NCBI RefSeq assembly: GCF_014639155.1
Contig: NZ_BMFT01000001.1
Coordinates: forward strand, 2,790,001 to 2,854,000
Length of the DNA stretch: 64,000 bases
Origin: Paenibacillus segetis
GTDB lineage: Bacteria > Bacillota > Bacilli > Paenibacillales > Paenibacillaceae
Reading direction: 5' to 3'
Below, one piece after another: positions 36,456-43,192 of the stretch. Each line of letters starts with the position of its first letter. Positions within the stretch are counted from its first letter, which is position 1. A model generated the notes under the pieces. That model did not search any database. It worked only from the letters and a program-made list of their open reading frames with translations, and had not been told where the DNA came from. The translations under genes and the position numbers were made by a program.

Positions 36456-37931
36456 ATGGACCATCAGCTCACCCCGTTATTTACCGCCCTCAAGCAGCAT
36501 GCAGCTAGTAATCCCGTGCAATTTCATATTCCTGGACACAAAAAAGGTCTTGGTGCAGATCAAGAGTTTCATGATTTTTTGGGCGATAACGCTCTTTCTA
36601 TCGATCTGATCAATATTGCACCACTAGATGACCTCCATCAGCCCTCAGGAGTGATTGAAGAGGCTCAGAAGCTCGCAGCGGATGCATTTGGTGCAGATCA
36701 TACCTATTTCTCCGTTCAAGGCACAAGCGGAGCCATCATGACAATGATACTATCCATTTGTTCTCCCGGTGATAAAATTATTATCCCAAGAAATATTCAT
36801 AAATCTATTATGTCTGCGATTATTTTTGCGGGTGCCAAACCTGTATTTGTGTCCCCAACGCAGGACGTCAATCTTGGCATCGACCATGGCATTACAACCT
36901 CCTCTGTAAGGAGAGCTTTGCAACGCCATCCGGATGCTAAAGCCGTATTAGTCATTAACCCAACTTATTTCGGAGTATGTGCCAATCTCAAAGAAATTGT
37001 TGATCTAGCACATAGTTTCCATGTCCCTGTCCTTGTTGACGAGGCTCACGGGGTGCATATTCATTTCCATGAAGATTTGCCTATGTCGGCGATGCAGGCC
37101 GGCGCTGATATGGCGGCCACCAGTGTACATAAATTAGGTGGTTCGATGACTCAAAGCTCAGTGCTCAACCTCAACACTAAAAACGGCTTTGTTAATCCAC
37201 AACGGGTGCAGACCATCATCAGTATGTTAACGACAACATCAACTTCATATTTGCTCCTTGCATCACTCGATACCGCTCGTAGAAACCTCGCCCTTCATGG
37301 TCGGGAGCTCGCAAATCAGGTTATCGAGCTAGCACAATATACAAGAAGCGAAATTAATAAAATTGATGGCTTGTACTGTTTTGGCTCTGAAATACTAGGT
37401 AGCGAAGCCACCTTTGCTTATGATCCTACGAAAGTGACGATTCACGTCCGTCATTTGGCCATTACAGGGTACGAAACAGAGAATTGGCTAAGAGATCATT
37501 ACAATATCGAAGTTGAACTTAGTGACATGTATAACATTCTCTGTATTATTACCCCAGGAGATTCCAAAGAAACTGTGGATACACTCCTATCAGCTTTGCG
37601 TGAACTATCCGCACTAAATTATATAGAGAATAACGCCAATGAACTTATTGTAAAAGTTCCAGAAATCCCGCAATTATCGCTCATTCCACGTGATGCCTTC
37701 TATGCTGATACTGAAGTGATTCCGTTCAAACAATCGGCAGGTCGAATCATTGCCGAATTCATTTATGTATACCCCCCAGGCATTCCGATCTTGCTACCTG
37801 GTGAGGTTATCTCTCAAGATAATATCGATTATATTATTGATCATGTTGAAGTTGGTCTACCTGTGAAGGGACCCGAAGATCGCTACATCAATCAGGTTAA
37901 GGTAATTGTCGAAGCTAATCCTATTTTCTAG
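36456..37931 (+). CDS. Orn/Lys/Arg decarboxylase (PLP fold I), SpeA-like
   Basis: The 491-residue enzyme equals B. subtilis SpeA/YaaO in size and lacks the N-terminal wing domain of the large E. coli enzymes. Motifs: FHIPGHKKGLGAD at the start, TYFSVQGTSGAIMTMI, LVDEAHGVHIHFH with the PLP Asp, and ATSVHKLGGSMTQSS with the PLP-binding Lys. It decarboxylates arginine or lysine to a polyamine precursor; which one cannot be told from sequence alone. ATG at 36456 follows GGAAGGGG. The upstream in-frame codons overlap the promoter and are rejected. Confidence 0.92.
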   Translation: MDHQLTPLFTALKQHAASNPVQFHIPGHKKGLGADQEFHDFLGDNALSIDLINIAPLDDLHQPSGVIEEAQKLAADAFGADHTYFSVQGTSGAIMTMILSICSPGDKIIIPRNIHKSIMSAIIFAGAKPVFVSPTQDVNLGIDHGITTSSVRRALQRHPDAKAVLVINPTYFGVCANLKEIVDLAHSFHVPVLVDEAHGVHIHFHEDLPMSAMQAGADMAATSVHKLGGSMTQSSVLNLNTKNGFVNPQRVQTIISMLTTTSTSYLLLASLDTARRNLALHGRELANQVIELAQYTRSEINKIDGLYCFGSEILGSEATFAYDPTKVTIHVRHLAITGYETENWLRDHYNIEVELSDMYNILCIITPGDSKETVDTLLSALRELSALNYIENNANELIVKVPEIPQLSLIPRDAFYADTEVIPFKQSAGRIIAEFIYVYPPGIPILLPGEVISQDNIDYIIDHVEVGLPVKGPEDRYINQVKVIVEANPIF

Positions 37932-37952
37932 TGTAAAATAGTTATTCTATAT

Positions 37953-37982
37953 AAAAAAGCTCCCCATCAGGGGAGCTTTTTT
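37953..37982. terminator. Bidirectional terminator, decarboxylase / DUF1292 gene
   Basis: A 13-bp stem (37953-37965 with 37970-37982) with an ATCA loop and T runs on both strands. Confidence 0.92.
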
Positions 37983-38003
37983 GTATAGTTCGGACTCAAT
38001 CTA

Positions 38004-38327
38004 TTACACTTCGTCCTGTTTGGAAACAAGCTCGTTATAAGCTTCTTCCACTAGACGCCACTCTTCTTCGTCTTCGATATTGTAAAGCATCATTTCTTCG
38101 TTCTCTTCTTCCAGACGAAGGATGATACCGTCCGCTTCCGTGTTATTCCGCTCAAGCAGAAGCGCATATACCTTTTCAGCTACGTCAAACGTTTCGACAA
38201 GAACCATTTCCACATCATTGCCTTGTTCGTCCGTTAGCGTCAACACAAACTCTTCGTGCTCGTGCTCATGGTCATGGTCATGTCCACAGCCGCATGCTTC
38301 GCCGTGTTCGTGATTGTGATCGCTCAT
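38004..38327 (-). CDS. DUF1292 protein (YrzB family) with His/Cys-rich N-terminus
   Basis: The core of this 107-residue acidic protein is DUF1292: FVLTLTDEQGNDVEMVLVET, FDVAEKVYALLLER and MMLYNIEDEEEWRLVEEAY. In front of it stands a 27-residue head made mostly of His, Glu, Asp and two Cys (MSDHNHEHGEACGCGHDHDH). This looks able to bind transition metals. The family function is unknown; in B. subtilis yrzB sits near yrrK and yrzL, which are not seen here. GAGGTATTTCA precedes the ATG. Confidence 0.9.
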   Translation of the reverse strand: MSDHNHEHGEACGCGHDHDHEHEHEEFVLTLTDEQGNDVEMVLVETFDVAEKVYALLLERNNTEADGIILRLEEENEEMMLYNIEDEEEWRLVEEAYNELVSKQDEV

Positions 38328-38442
38328 TGAAATACCTCGCTTTGAATTGATTTGTTAAACCTGTCGGTTTCTATCGTATCGTAACACTTTTACATAGGAC
38401 AGGTCAATTTGAGAATGAACTCACTTCGAAGGATTGTCAACG

Positions 38443-39003
38443 TTACTTAAGTACGTTGACACCCTTTTCAGAGACTAGAACGTATTCTCCACCTGATGAT
38501 GGTTTCATATAAAACCCAATCGTATATTTACCTGCGGACTTAAAATCATACGTGAAATCTTCCGTACGGAACCAAAAGTTATCACGTTGATCTTTGATAT
38601 CCCCTGTTTGAATTACTTTGGAGGTACCATCCGGAGCGGTTATGGATATACGAACTGAGGAAATATCCGTTTTTAGATTATCAATTTGCGAAAATGCGTA
38701 AAATTTTAACTTACCTGTTTTCTCAATATCTCCAAATACCTTATCATCCGAGCTCGTAAACAAGAACATATGAACATTTGGTTTATAGTAACTCACTTTT
38801 TTGGACGTATCGTTGTATTCGACAATACCTTGAAGCTCACGCACAGCAACATAGGCTTTACCATCAACCACATACCCGCCGTCCTCCACTTCACTTCCGT
38901 TCAGCAGAAATTTAACCTTCTGAGTTGCTGCATCAGCGAATAACAACGAACCACCCATTAGTGAGAATGCAAATACAAGTAGCCCTACTCTTCTCCATTT
39001 CAT
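38443..39003 (-). CDS. Secreted protein with copper amine oxidase N-domain-like repeat
   Basis: The 186-residue protein has a signal peptide (MKWRRVGLLVFAFSLMGGSL, cleavage after about 26). A short domain follows with VKFLLNGSEVEDGGYVVDGKAYVAVRELQGIV, the pattern of the copper amine oxidase N-terminal (stalk) domain very common in Paenibacillus secreted proteins. The rest (about 85-186) is beta-rich, Ig-like (SSVRISITAPDGTSKVIQTG). It is probably a wall- or surface-associated protein. GGAGGG precedes the ATG. Confidence 0.82.
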   Translation of the reverse strand: MKWRRVGLLVFAFSLMGGSLLFADAATQKVKFLLNGSEVEDGGYVVDGKAYVAVRELQGIVEYNDTSKKVSYYKPNVHMFLFTSSDDKVFGDIEKTGKLKFYAFSQIDNLKTDISSVRISITAPDGTSKVIQTGDIKDQRDNFWFRTEDFTYDFKSAGKYTIGFYMKPSSGGEYVLVSEKGVNVLK

Positions 39004-39172
39004 AATAATAACCCTCCATATATATCATGTTGATGTAAATTTATACTCTGGAAGGTTGTTCAAGTTGCGGTCATCACACGTTATAGCTTAATTTTTTTGC
39101 ATAAATATTCTGATATCTTTCGTTTGCTTTAGAATTAGTGTACATTATGCATACAATAAGAGGAGGGATCTC

Positions 39173-39907
39173 ATGTCACTTCGCCTTCAAATGCTTGGTA
39201 CTGGCGGTGCATTTGCCAAAAAATATTACAATAACAACGGACTACTCTACACAGGGGAATTCACGCTCTTGATCGATTGCGGAATAACTGCCCCCCTAGC
39301 GCTGCATCAGCTTGGTATATCACTTGATAGGGTTGATGCCATTCTAATTACGCATATTCACGGAGATCATGTGGGTGGACTAGAAGAACTCGCTTTTCGC
39401 ATGAAATATACCATCGGTCGTAAACCTGTCCTATATATCGAAGAAAGATTAGTTAAACCCCTCTGGGAGAACACTTTAAAGGGCGGAATGGGACAAGATG
39501 GGGCCGACTCATTAGAGGACTATTTCGAGGTTCGGCGACTTACGGAGGGCCATCCAATTACCTTATGTCCTAATCTCACCATAGAGTTGATTCAAACTCC
39601 ACATATTCCAGGGAAAAACAGCTTCTCGCTCTATATAAATGACGAAGTGTTCTATAGTGCCGATATGACGTTCCAGCCTGAGCTGTTACAACAACTTGTT
39701 TATAGAAGAGGATGCCGTAAAATCCTTCATGAAGTACAGCTTACAGGTCCAGGTGAAGTGCACACGACACTACAAGAGCTTCTCTCTTTGCCAAAGGATA
39801 TCCGTGCAAAGATCTCCTTAATGCATTATGGAGATGAAATGGAGTTATTTGTCGGGCAAACTGGGGAAATGCAATTTCTGAAGCAGCATGAAATCTACAT
39901 GCTATAA
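39173..39907 (+). CDS. MBL-fold metallo-hydrolase
   Basis: The 244-residue protein shows the metallo-beta-lactamase zinc motif THIHGDHVGG and the later histidines (TPHIPGKNSFS, SADMTF, LMHYGDEM). It begins LRLQMLGTGGAFAKKYYNNN, as in RNase Z / YhfI-like hydrolases, but it lacks the full RNase Z layout. It is cytosolic; substrate unknown. GAGGAGGGATCTC lies before the ATG. It is monocistronic with a terminator at 39915. Confidence 0.9.
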   Translation: MSLRLQMLGTGGAFAKKYYNNNGLLYTGEFTLLIDCGITAPLALHQLGISLDRVDAILITHIHGDHVGGLEELAFRMKYTIGRKPVLYIEERLVKPLWENTLKGGMGQDGADSLEDYFEVRRLTEGHPITLCPNLTIELIQTPHIPGKNSFSLYINDEVFYSADMTFQPELLQQLVYRRGCRKILHEVQLTGPGEVHTTLQELLSLPKDIRAKISLMHYGDEMELFVGQTGEMQFLKQHEIYML

Positions 39908-39914
39908 GTACATA

Positions 39915-39953
39915 AGCAGCCCCTCGGATAACAAAATCCGCGGGGCTGTTTCT
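39915..39953. terminator. Terminator between the MBL hydrolase and DUF3892 genes
   Basis: AGCAGCCCC-CGGAT pairs with ATCCG-GGGGCTGT with one mismatch and an AACAAA loop. T-rich sequence follows on the plus strand. Confidence 0.82.
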
Positions 39954-39968
39954 TGTAACTAGATTCAT

Positions 39969-40208
39969 TTATTGGAAGTTTGGTAACGAGTCGAGATTAT
40001 TACTTGGATCTCCATCGGCGTCACCGCGAATATACATTTCTCCGTCTCTACCTTTAAACACATTAACACCGGCGATTGCTCCAGCCTTCACTTCTTGTAA
40101 TGCCTGTTCATACTCGAGAACTCTTCCACTAGAAGTTTTAAAACGGGTCAAATCTCCGTCCCCATTTTTCTGAACCGCGATAAATGTTTCTCTGGTGTTA
40201 AGTGCCAT
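39969..40208 (-). CDS. DUF3892 domain protein (79 aa)
   Basis: The small protein matches DUF3892: ETFIAVQKNGDGDLTRFKTS, YEQALQEVKAGAIAGVNVF, and the end YIRGDADGDPSNNLDSLP. It is soluble, single domain, of unknown function and common in Bacillales. GGAGATGTG precedes the ATG. The gene stands alone between the MBL hydrolase (convergent) and the GNAT gene. Confidence 0.88.
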   Translation of the reverse strand: MALNTRETFIAVQKNGDGDLTRFKTSSGRVLEYEQALQEVKAGAIAGVNVFKGRDGEMYIRGDADGDPSNNLDSLPNFQ

Positions 40209-40325
40209 ATTATATCACATCTCCTCAGTTCTTAATGTCCCTGTTCGGGGATGTGTATAGCTTGTCCCTTTTTCCCATATTTATGTTATATTACAAAGGA
40301 TATATAACATCTGCTGTTCAACTAC

Positions 40326-40772
40326 TTAAAGAGGCTTCTCCATTCGCACATGGGGTATGCCTGCATCATCGAAAGGTTCAGTTGAGATCGTCACATAACC
40401 TAGTTTGCTATAGAATGATTCGGCTTGACATTGTGCATCAAGAACGGATTTGCTCAGTCCTAGTTCACGGGCAAGTTCTTCAAGTGCGAGTAGCAGTATT
40501 CTTCCAATGCCTTGAGAACGAAACGTTTGACGAACAGCGATTCTCTGCATTTTAGCCGAGTTATCCTTATAATAGGTCAGTCTCCCCGTAGCGGCATAAA
40601 CTCCGTCCTGCTCGATCAACACATGATGTACGTCCGGGCTTAACACATCAAACTCGTCGATCTCCAGATCAATCGGAACCATCTGTTCCTTTACAAACAC
40701 TTCCTTACGAATATCTAGGCATTTCTCCAATTGCTCATTATTTTCTACGTGTATAATTTTAGCAGCAGTCAT
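40326..40772 (-). CDS. GNAT family N-acetyltransferase (YjcF/ElaA-like)
   Basis: The 148-residue protein begins with the acyl-acceptor arm VFVKEQMVPIDLEIDEFD, followed by the acetyl-CoA site KMQRIAVRQTFRSQGIGRIL (QxxGxG) and AQCQAESFYSKLGYVTIS. This layout is that of the YjcF/ElaA group. The substrate is unknown. GAGGGGAATC lies before the ATG. It is not linked to any obvious substrate gene. Confidence 0.9.
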   Translation of the reverse strand: MTAAKIIHVENNEQLEKCLDIRKEVFVKEQMVPIDLEIDEFDVLSPDVHHVLIEQDGVYAATGRLTYYKDNSAKMQRIAVRQTFRSQGIGRILLLALEELARELGLSKSVLDAQCQAESFYSKLGYVTISTEPFDDAGIPHVRMEKPL

Positions 40773-40925
40773 CCCTACAGATTCCCCTCCATTGTTGTCT
40801 TTTATAACTTTATTCTAAGTCATATAAAGTACTCTTAAGTTGCATCATTATACAAAAAATCGGTTGTCATGTATAGTTAAACTGTCCAACTTTATTATAA
40901 CTTTGGAGAGGAGTTGTCATGAATT

Positions 40926-41036
40926 ATGATCTTTGGAGTGACCATTGCTGCATCTGTGTTAATTGCTGTAGTGTTAATCCTACTGATGTACTATACAACT
41001 AAAAAAGGCTATTCTCGCAAATGGGACGAAGATTGA
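40926..41036 (+). CDS. Small single-span membrane protein (36 aa)
   Basis: An open frame from ATG 40926 encodes one long hydrophobic helix (GVTIAASVLIAVVLILLMYY) and a charged cytosolic tail, TTKKGYSRKWDED. The positive-inside pattern is clear. The GGAGAGGAG binding site is 12 bases from this ATG and five from another ATG at 40919 in a different frame. That other frame gives only a 27-residue Cys-rich peptide, so the choice rests on the membrane-helix pattern. The size and form recall the small auxiliary subunits of membrane enzymes, but no partner gene is adjacent. Confidence 0.6.
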   Translation: MIFGVTIAASVLIAVVLILLMYYTTKKGYSRKWDED

Positions 41037-41053
41037 TTATGAAATAGAAAAAG

Positions 41054-41296
41054 TTACTCTTTTGAATATACATCTCCTATTATAGTTGGAGCATATACTC
41101 CGTCCGACACCGAAGGACTGGTGTCTATTAGTGTTTTTGATTGCCGCTGCAGGGTCTCAGAATCGGGCGATAAACTACATCCACTAATCAATAGAAGCGT
41201 TACACTTACACACCCCATAACTAAAACCATTCGGATATATACAACCCACTCTTGTCTACAATGACGAGATAGTTTAATGTTACGTATCATATCCAC
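41054..41296 (-). CDS. Small putative lipoprotein (80 aa)
   Basis: The N-terminal half is basic (NIKLSRHCRQEW) and leads into a hydrophobic stretch ending in the lipobox LLISGCS, with the modified Cys at about 40. The mature part is only some 40 residues of polar sequence. The start is a GTG at 41296 or an ATG at 41290 after a weak AGG. The n-region is unusually long for a lipoprotein signal. No homologue is recognised. Confidence 0.6.
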   Translation of the reverse strand: MDMIRNIKLSRHCRQEWVVYIRMVLVMGCVSVTLLLISGCSLSPDSETLQRQSKTLIDTSPSVSDGVYAPTIIGDVYSKE

Positions 41297-41393
41297 TCAA
41301 CCTACTTTCTTTTATCGTCGTATATGACTCATTGTTGTCTCTGGTGAGTTGCTTTATACGCTTGTATAGACGGGAAGTTGTGCTGAAAATAGT

Positions 41394-41422
41394 TTGACAT
41401 AACCCTATCATCCTGATAATAT
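41394..41422 (+). promoter_or_regulatory. Sigma-A promoter of tRNA-Val
   Basis: A perfect TTGACA (41394-41399), 17-base spacer, TAATAT (41417-41422) preceded by TGA. The expected transcript start is about 18 bases before the mature tRNA. Confidence 0.88.
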
Positions 41423-41446
41423 AAATTTTATCTTCGCTATATTCAT

Positions 41447-41519
41447 GATCTGCTAGCTCAGCTGGGAGAGCACTATCTTGACAGGGTAGGGGTCAGTGGT
41501 TCGAACCCACTGCAGATCA
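41447..41519 (+). tRNA. tRNA-Val (GAC)
   Basis: The cloverleaf is complete: acceptor GATCTGC/GCAGATC, D-arm GCTC/GAGC, anticodon stem CTATC/GGTAG with loop TTGACAG (anticodon GAC), and a T-arm with TTCGAAC. The discriminator is A. CCA is not encoded. It reads GUC/GUU valine codons. A terminator follows at once. Confidence 0.96.
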
Positions 41520-41563
41520 TACTAGGAAACCCTTGAGGCCATTGGCTTCAAGGGTTTTTGCTT
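41508..41563 (+). repeat. Repeat copy A: tRNA-Val 3' end plus terminator
   Basis: This stretch, from CACTGCAGATC in the tRNA acceptor to the T tract of the terminator, recurs in diverged form at 42985-43040. The two copies bracket about 1.4 kb holding Spo0E-like, YjcZ-like and His-rich genes. Confidence 0.6.
41528..41562 (+). terminator. Terminator of tRNA-Val
   Basis: AACCCTTGA (41528-41536) pairs with TCAAGGGTT (41548-41556), with GCC/GGC inside, followed by TTTTTG. Confidence 0.9.
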
Positions 41564-41760
41564 GTTTATATATAATACTGCTTTTTGTGATTTGGGGGCG
41601 GGTTTTGTAAACCCATTAATAACCTTCCTACAAATAATTCAAAAATTTTATTTTGAATTTATATGTATCTTTTTCTTACATCAATGATCCTTTTTTATAC
41701 ACTAATCCCAACATCATTTTACATAATTTATCTATTTAGGAGGAATTAAGTAGTTTTTTA
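41564..41760. other. Non-coding stretch before the Spo0E-like leader
   Basis: This is AT-rich sequence without a supported gene. It holds a perfect 9-bp inverted repeat (AATTCAAAA/TTTTGAATT near 41635-41658) without a T tract. An AGGAGG at about 41742 is not followed by a start codon at a usable distance. Confidence 0.5.
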
Positions 41761-41779
41761 TCGAATTATATATTATCAC

Positions 41780-41850
41780 TATAGTCCTGGTGCGGACAGT
41801 ACTATGGTGAGATCCGCAATCACGGACGCCTGTCGACAGCGAACGTCTAA
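41780..41850 (+). ncRNA. Candidate structured leader RNA of the Spo0E-like gene
   Basis: The segment is more GC-rich than its surroundings and full of complementary pieces: TGCGGA (41791-41796) with TCCGCA (41813-41818), GTGA with TCAC, GACG with CGTC, and the 10-base palindrome CTGTCGACAG (41830-41839). It starts about 100 bases before the TTG start. It matches no riboswitch class I can recall. Existence of the fold is inferred, not shown. Confidence 0.45.
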
Positions 41851-41883
41851 AATAAATACTTTTTAGATTGGGAGCTGTTCAGT

Positions 41884-42027
41884 TTGGATTTATTCCGTAG
41901 AATTGAAGAACTCCGCTTGGAGTTAAACCAGCTATCGACCTATAAACGGTTGATCGATCAGGAAGTTATAAGAGTAAGTCAACAACTAGATGATGCATTA
42001 AATGAATACTATAAGTTGCATAAATAA
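41884..42027 (+). CDS. Spo0E-like aspartyl-phosphate phosphatase (47 aa)
   Basis: A TTG start nine bases after GGGAG opens a 47-residue protein: LFRRIEELRLELNQL, then VIRVSQQLDDALNEYY. The SQxLD core, with the acidic residue that removes phosphate from Spo0A~P, and the two-helix length are those of the Spo0E family. Such proteins hold back sporulation by draining the phosphorelay. The gene is followed by a hairpin at 42045. It is preceded by a folded leader, suggesting post-transcriptional control. Confidence 0.88.
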   Translation: MDLFRRIEELRLELNQLSTYKRLIDQEVIRVSQQLDDALNEYYKLHK

Positions 42028-42044
42028 AAAGTAATCAGTTGATC

Positions 42045-42072
42045 AAAGGGAGTCGCGAAAGCGGCTCCTTTA
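42045..42072 (+). terminator. Terminator-like hairpin of the Spo0E-like gene
   Basis: AAAGGGAGTCGC and GCGGCTCCTTT pair around GAAA, with one bulge and one G-U pair. The T tract is short. Confidence 0.65.
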
Positions 42073-42217
42073 AGTAATGATATAAAAGGTGATTTTCAAT
42101 AAACAAACTACGAGAATTAAGGTTTGCTATTAGATAGTTTCAGTTATATTAATTTTAAACGACAAAACTCCACCGACCGAAGTCAGCAGAGCTCTGTACA
42201 AATGGATTCCAAACTAA

Positions 42218-42328
42218 TCAAATAAATGCACAGGAAACGATAACAAGAAGAATGAACAGAACCAAGATAACCCCAGTTGATGTAAATGCTCCACCAATGC
42301 CACAACCAATTCCACCTATTTCACCCAT
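42218..42328 (-). CDS. YjcZ-family small sporulation membrane protein (36 aa)
   Basis: Minus-strand ATG 42328 follows GGAGGG at six bases. It encodes a glycine-rich head (MGEIGGIGCGIGGAF) and one hydrophobic helix (TGVILVLFILLVIVSCAFI) ending at the C-terminus. This is the layout of YjcZ/SscA-type sporulation proteins, tiny membrane or coat-assembly proteins made in the mother cell. The usual FVLIVVLFILLII-like helix is recognisable. Minus-strand TATAAT and TACAAT sequences lie upstream around 42395-42425, but I cannot assign a sigma factor. Confidence 0.8.
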   Translation of the reverse strand: MGEIGGIGCGIGGAFTSTGVILVLFILLVIVSCAFI

Positions 42329-42773
42329 GTGTTTCCCTCCTTGTATTTTGCGTACATTTCATCATATTCTAATGTAGCTTAATCGACTGGGCTTATTGTA
42401 CTACTCTAGGCTTATTATACTGTCTAAATTATCAGTGCTTGTATTACAAGTTTGGTGGTCTTACCTCTGAAGGTACGACCCTTTGTTTGTGTGCACCCTT
42501 TTTGTGCTCCCACCTGTAGCGTTGTCTCCACAAATAAAAAAGCACCCATTAAGATGCTTGGTACCTACAAATTTCTTCTTATCTCAGTACATCTGCTTGC
42601 TCCTCTATCGTATCTCCCCCTATCCTCATCACTATTCGACGAAAGAAGTATTTCCCTGCTACACAAAAAAGCCACCTATTGGTGACTATAGGCAGCCCAA
42701 TTTATTTAGGTCAAGTGTCACTAATCCTGTCTAGACATAATATGAATTAACCATAGACGAAAGGAGAAAATCA
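42329..42773. other. Long non-coding stretch between YjcZ-like and His-rich genes
   Basis: No convincing gene is present in these 445 bases; the open frames have no ribosome binding site and a non-protein-like composition. A near-perfect hairpin (GGTC-TACCT, CTGA loop, AGGTA-GACC; 42457-42480) is visible. Further on, two terminator-like motifs read AAAAAAGCACC...GCTT near 42540 and AAAAAAGCCACC TATT GGTGACT near 42665. Both would end minus-strand transcripts, although no minus-strand gene lies just upstream of them. Confidence 0.5.
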
Positions 42774-42977
42774 ATGAATCAGGAAAACTATAACGTACTA
42801 GGATCTCAGCAAAGGGATCCCCAACCATATCATCACGGACATGAACATATGCATCAACCTCATTTTCATACCCATGGTCAACAACAAGGCCAACACTTCA
42901 TCCATCATCATCATCACCATCATTACCACTATCATCACATGATGAGAGAGCAAAATACCACTCAAAGAGAAGATTAA
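42774..42977 (+). CDS. Histidine-rich small protein (67 aa)
   Basis: AAGGAG lies seven bases before ATG 42774. Nearly a third of the residues are His, in HGHEHMHQPHFHTHG and then FIHHHHHHHYHYHH, with Gln and Tyr filling the gaps. There is no signal peptide or membrane segment. Such composition suggests metal binding (Ni, Zn, Co or Cu) or a spore-coat structural role like CotD or Hpn-like proteins. It has its own terminator. The neighbourhood of sporulation-type small genes favours a spore role, which is inference. Confidence 0.78.
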   Translation: MNQENYNVLGSQQRDPQPYHHGHEHMHQPHFHTHGQQQGQHFIHHHHHHHYHYHHMMREQNTTQRED

Positions 42978-42984
42978 AAATAAC

Positions 42985-43040
42985 CATTGCAGATCCTAAT
43001 GAATAACCCTTGAGGCATTTTGCTTCAGGGGTTTTTGCTT
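42985..43040 (+). repeat. Repeat copy B: tRNA-Val 3'-end-like sequence plus terminator
   Basis: CATTGCAGATC is followed by AACCCTTGAGGC...GCTTCAGGGGTTTTTGCTT, a diverged copy of 41508-41563. There is no tRNA body in front of it. The hairpin part (about 43005-43038) can still act as the terminator of the His-rich gene. Confidence 0.6.
43005..43038 (+). terminator. Terminator of the His-rich gene
   Basis: AACCCTTGAGGC and GCTTCAGGGGTT pair around ATTTT, followed by TTTTGCTTT. Confidence 0.85.
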
Positions 43041-43107
43041 TCTAAATCAGCATGATCCAAGTGGAAATCCGGTTATGGTATTTAAATCGTGGTTTTCCGT
43101 TAATAAT

Positions 43108-43147
43108 CTCCAATGAGGATAAAATAACTCCAATGAAGCAAAATAGC
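43108..43147 (+). repeat. Two 20-base direct repeats upstream of the deacetylase gene
   Basis: CTCCAATGAGGATAAAATAA and CTCCAATGAAGCAAAATAG follow each other directly (43108 and 43128), 46 bases before the deacetylase start. They could be tandem operator half-sites; no regulator is implied. Confidence 0.5.
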
Positions 43148-43192
43148 TAAACATGTGATTAAACAGTATTTATATTGGAGGAAACGGTATCG

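Noticed and set aside
42452-42734. Overlapping open frames of 77 and 83 codons
   Set aside because: There is no binding site, both frames are open at once, and the region contains hairpins; composition is not protein-like.
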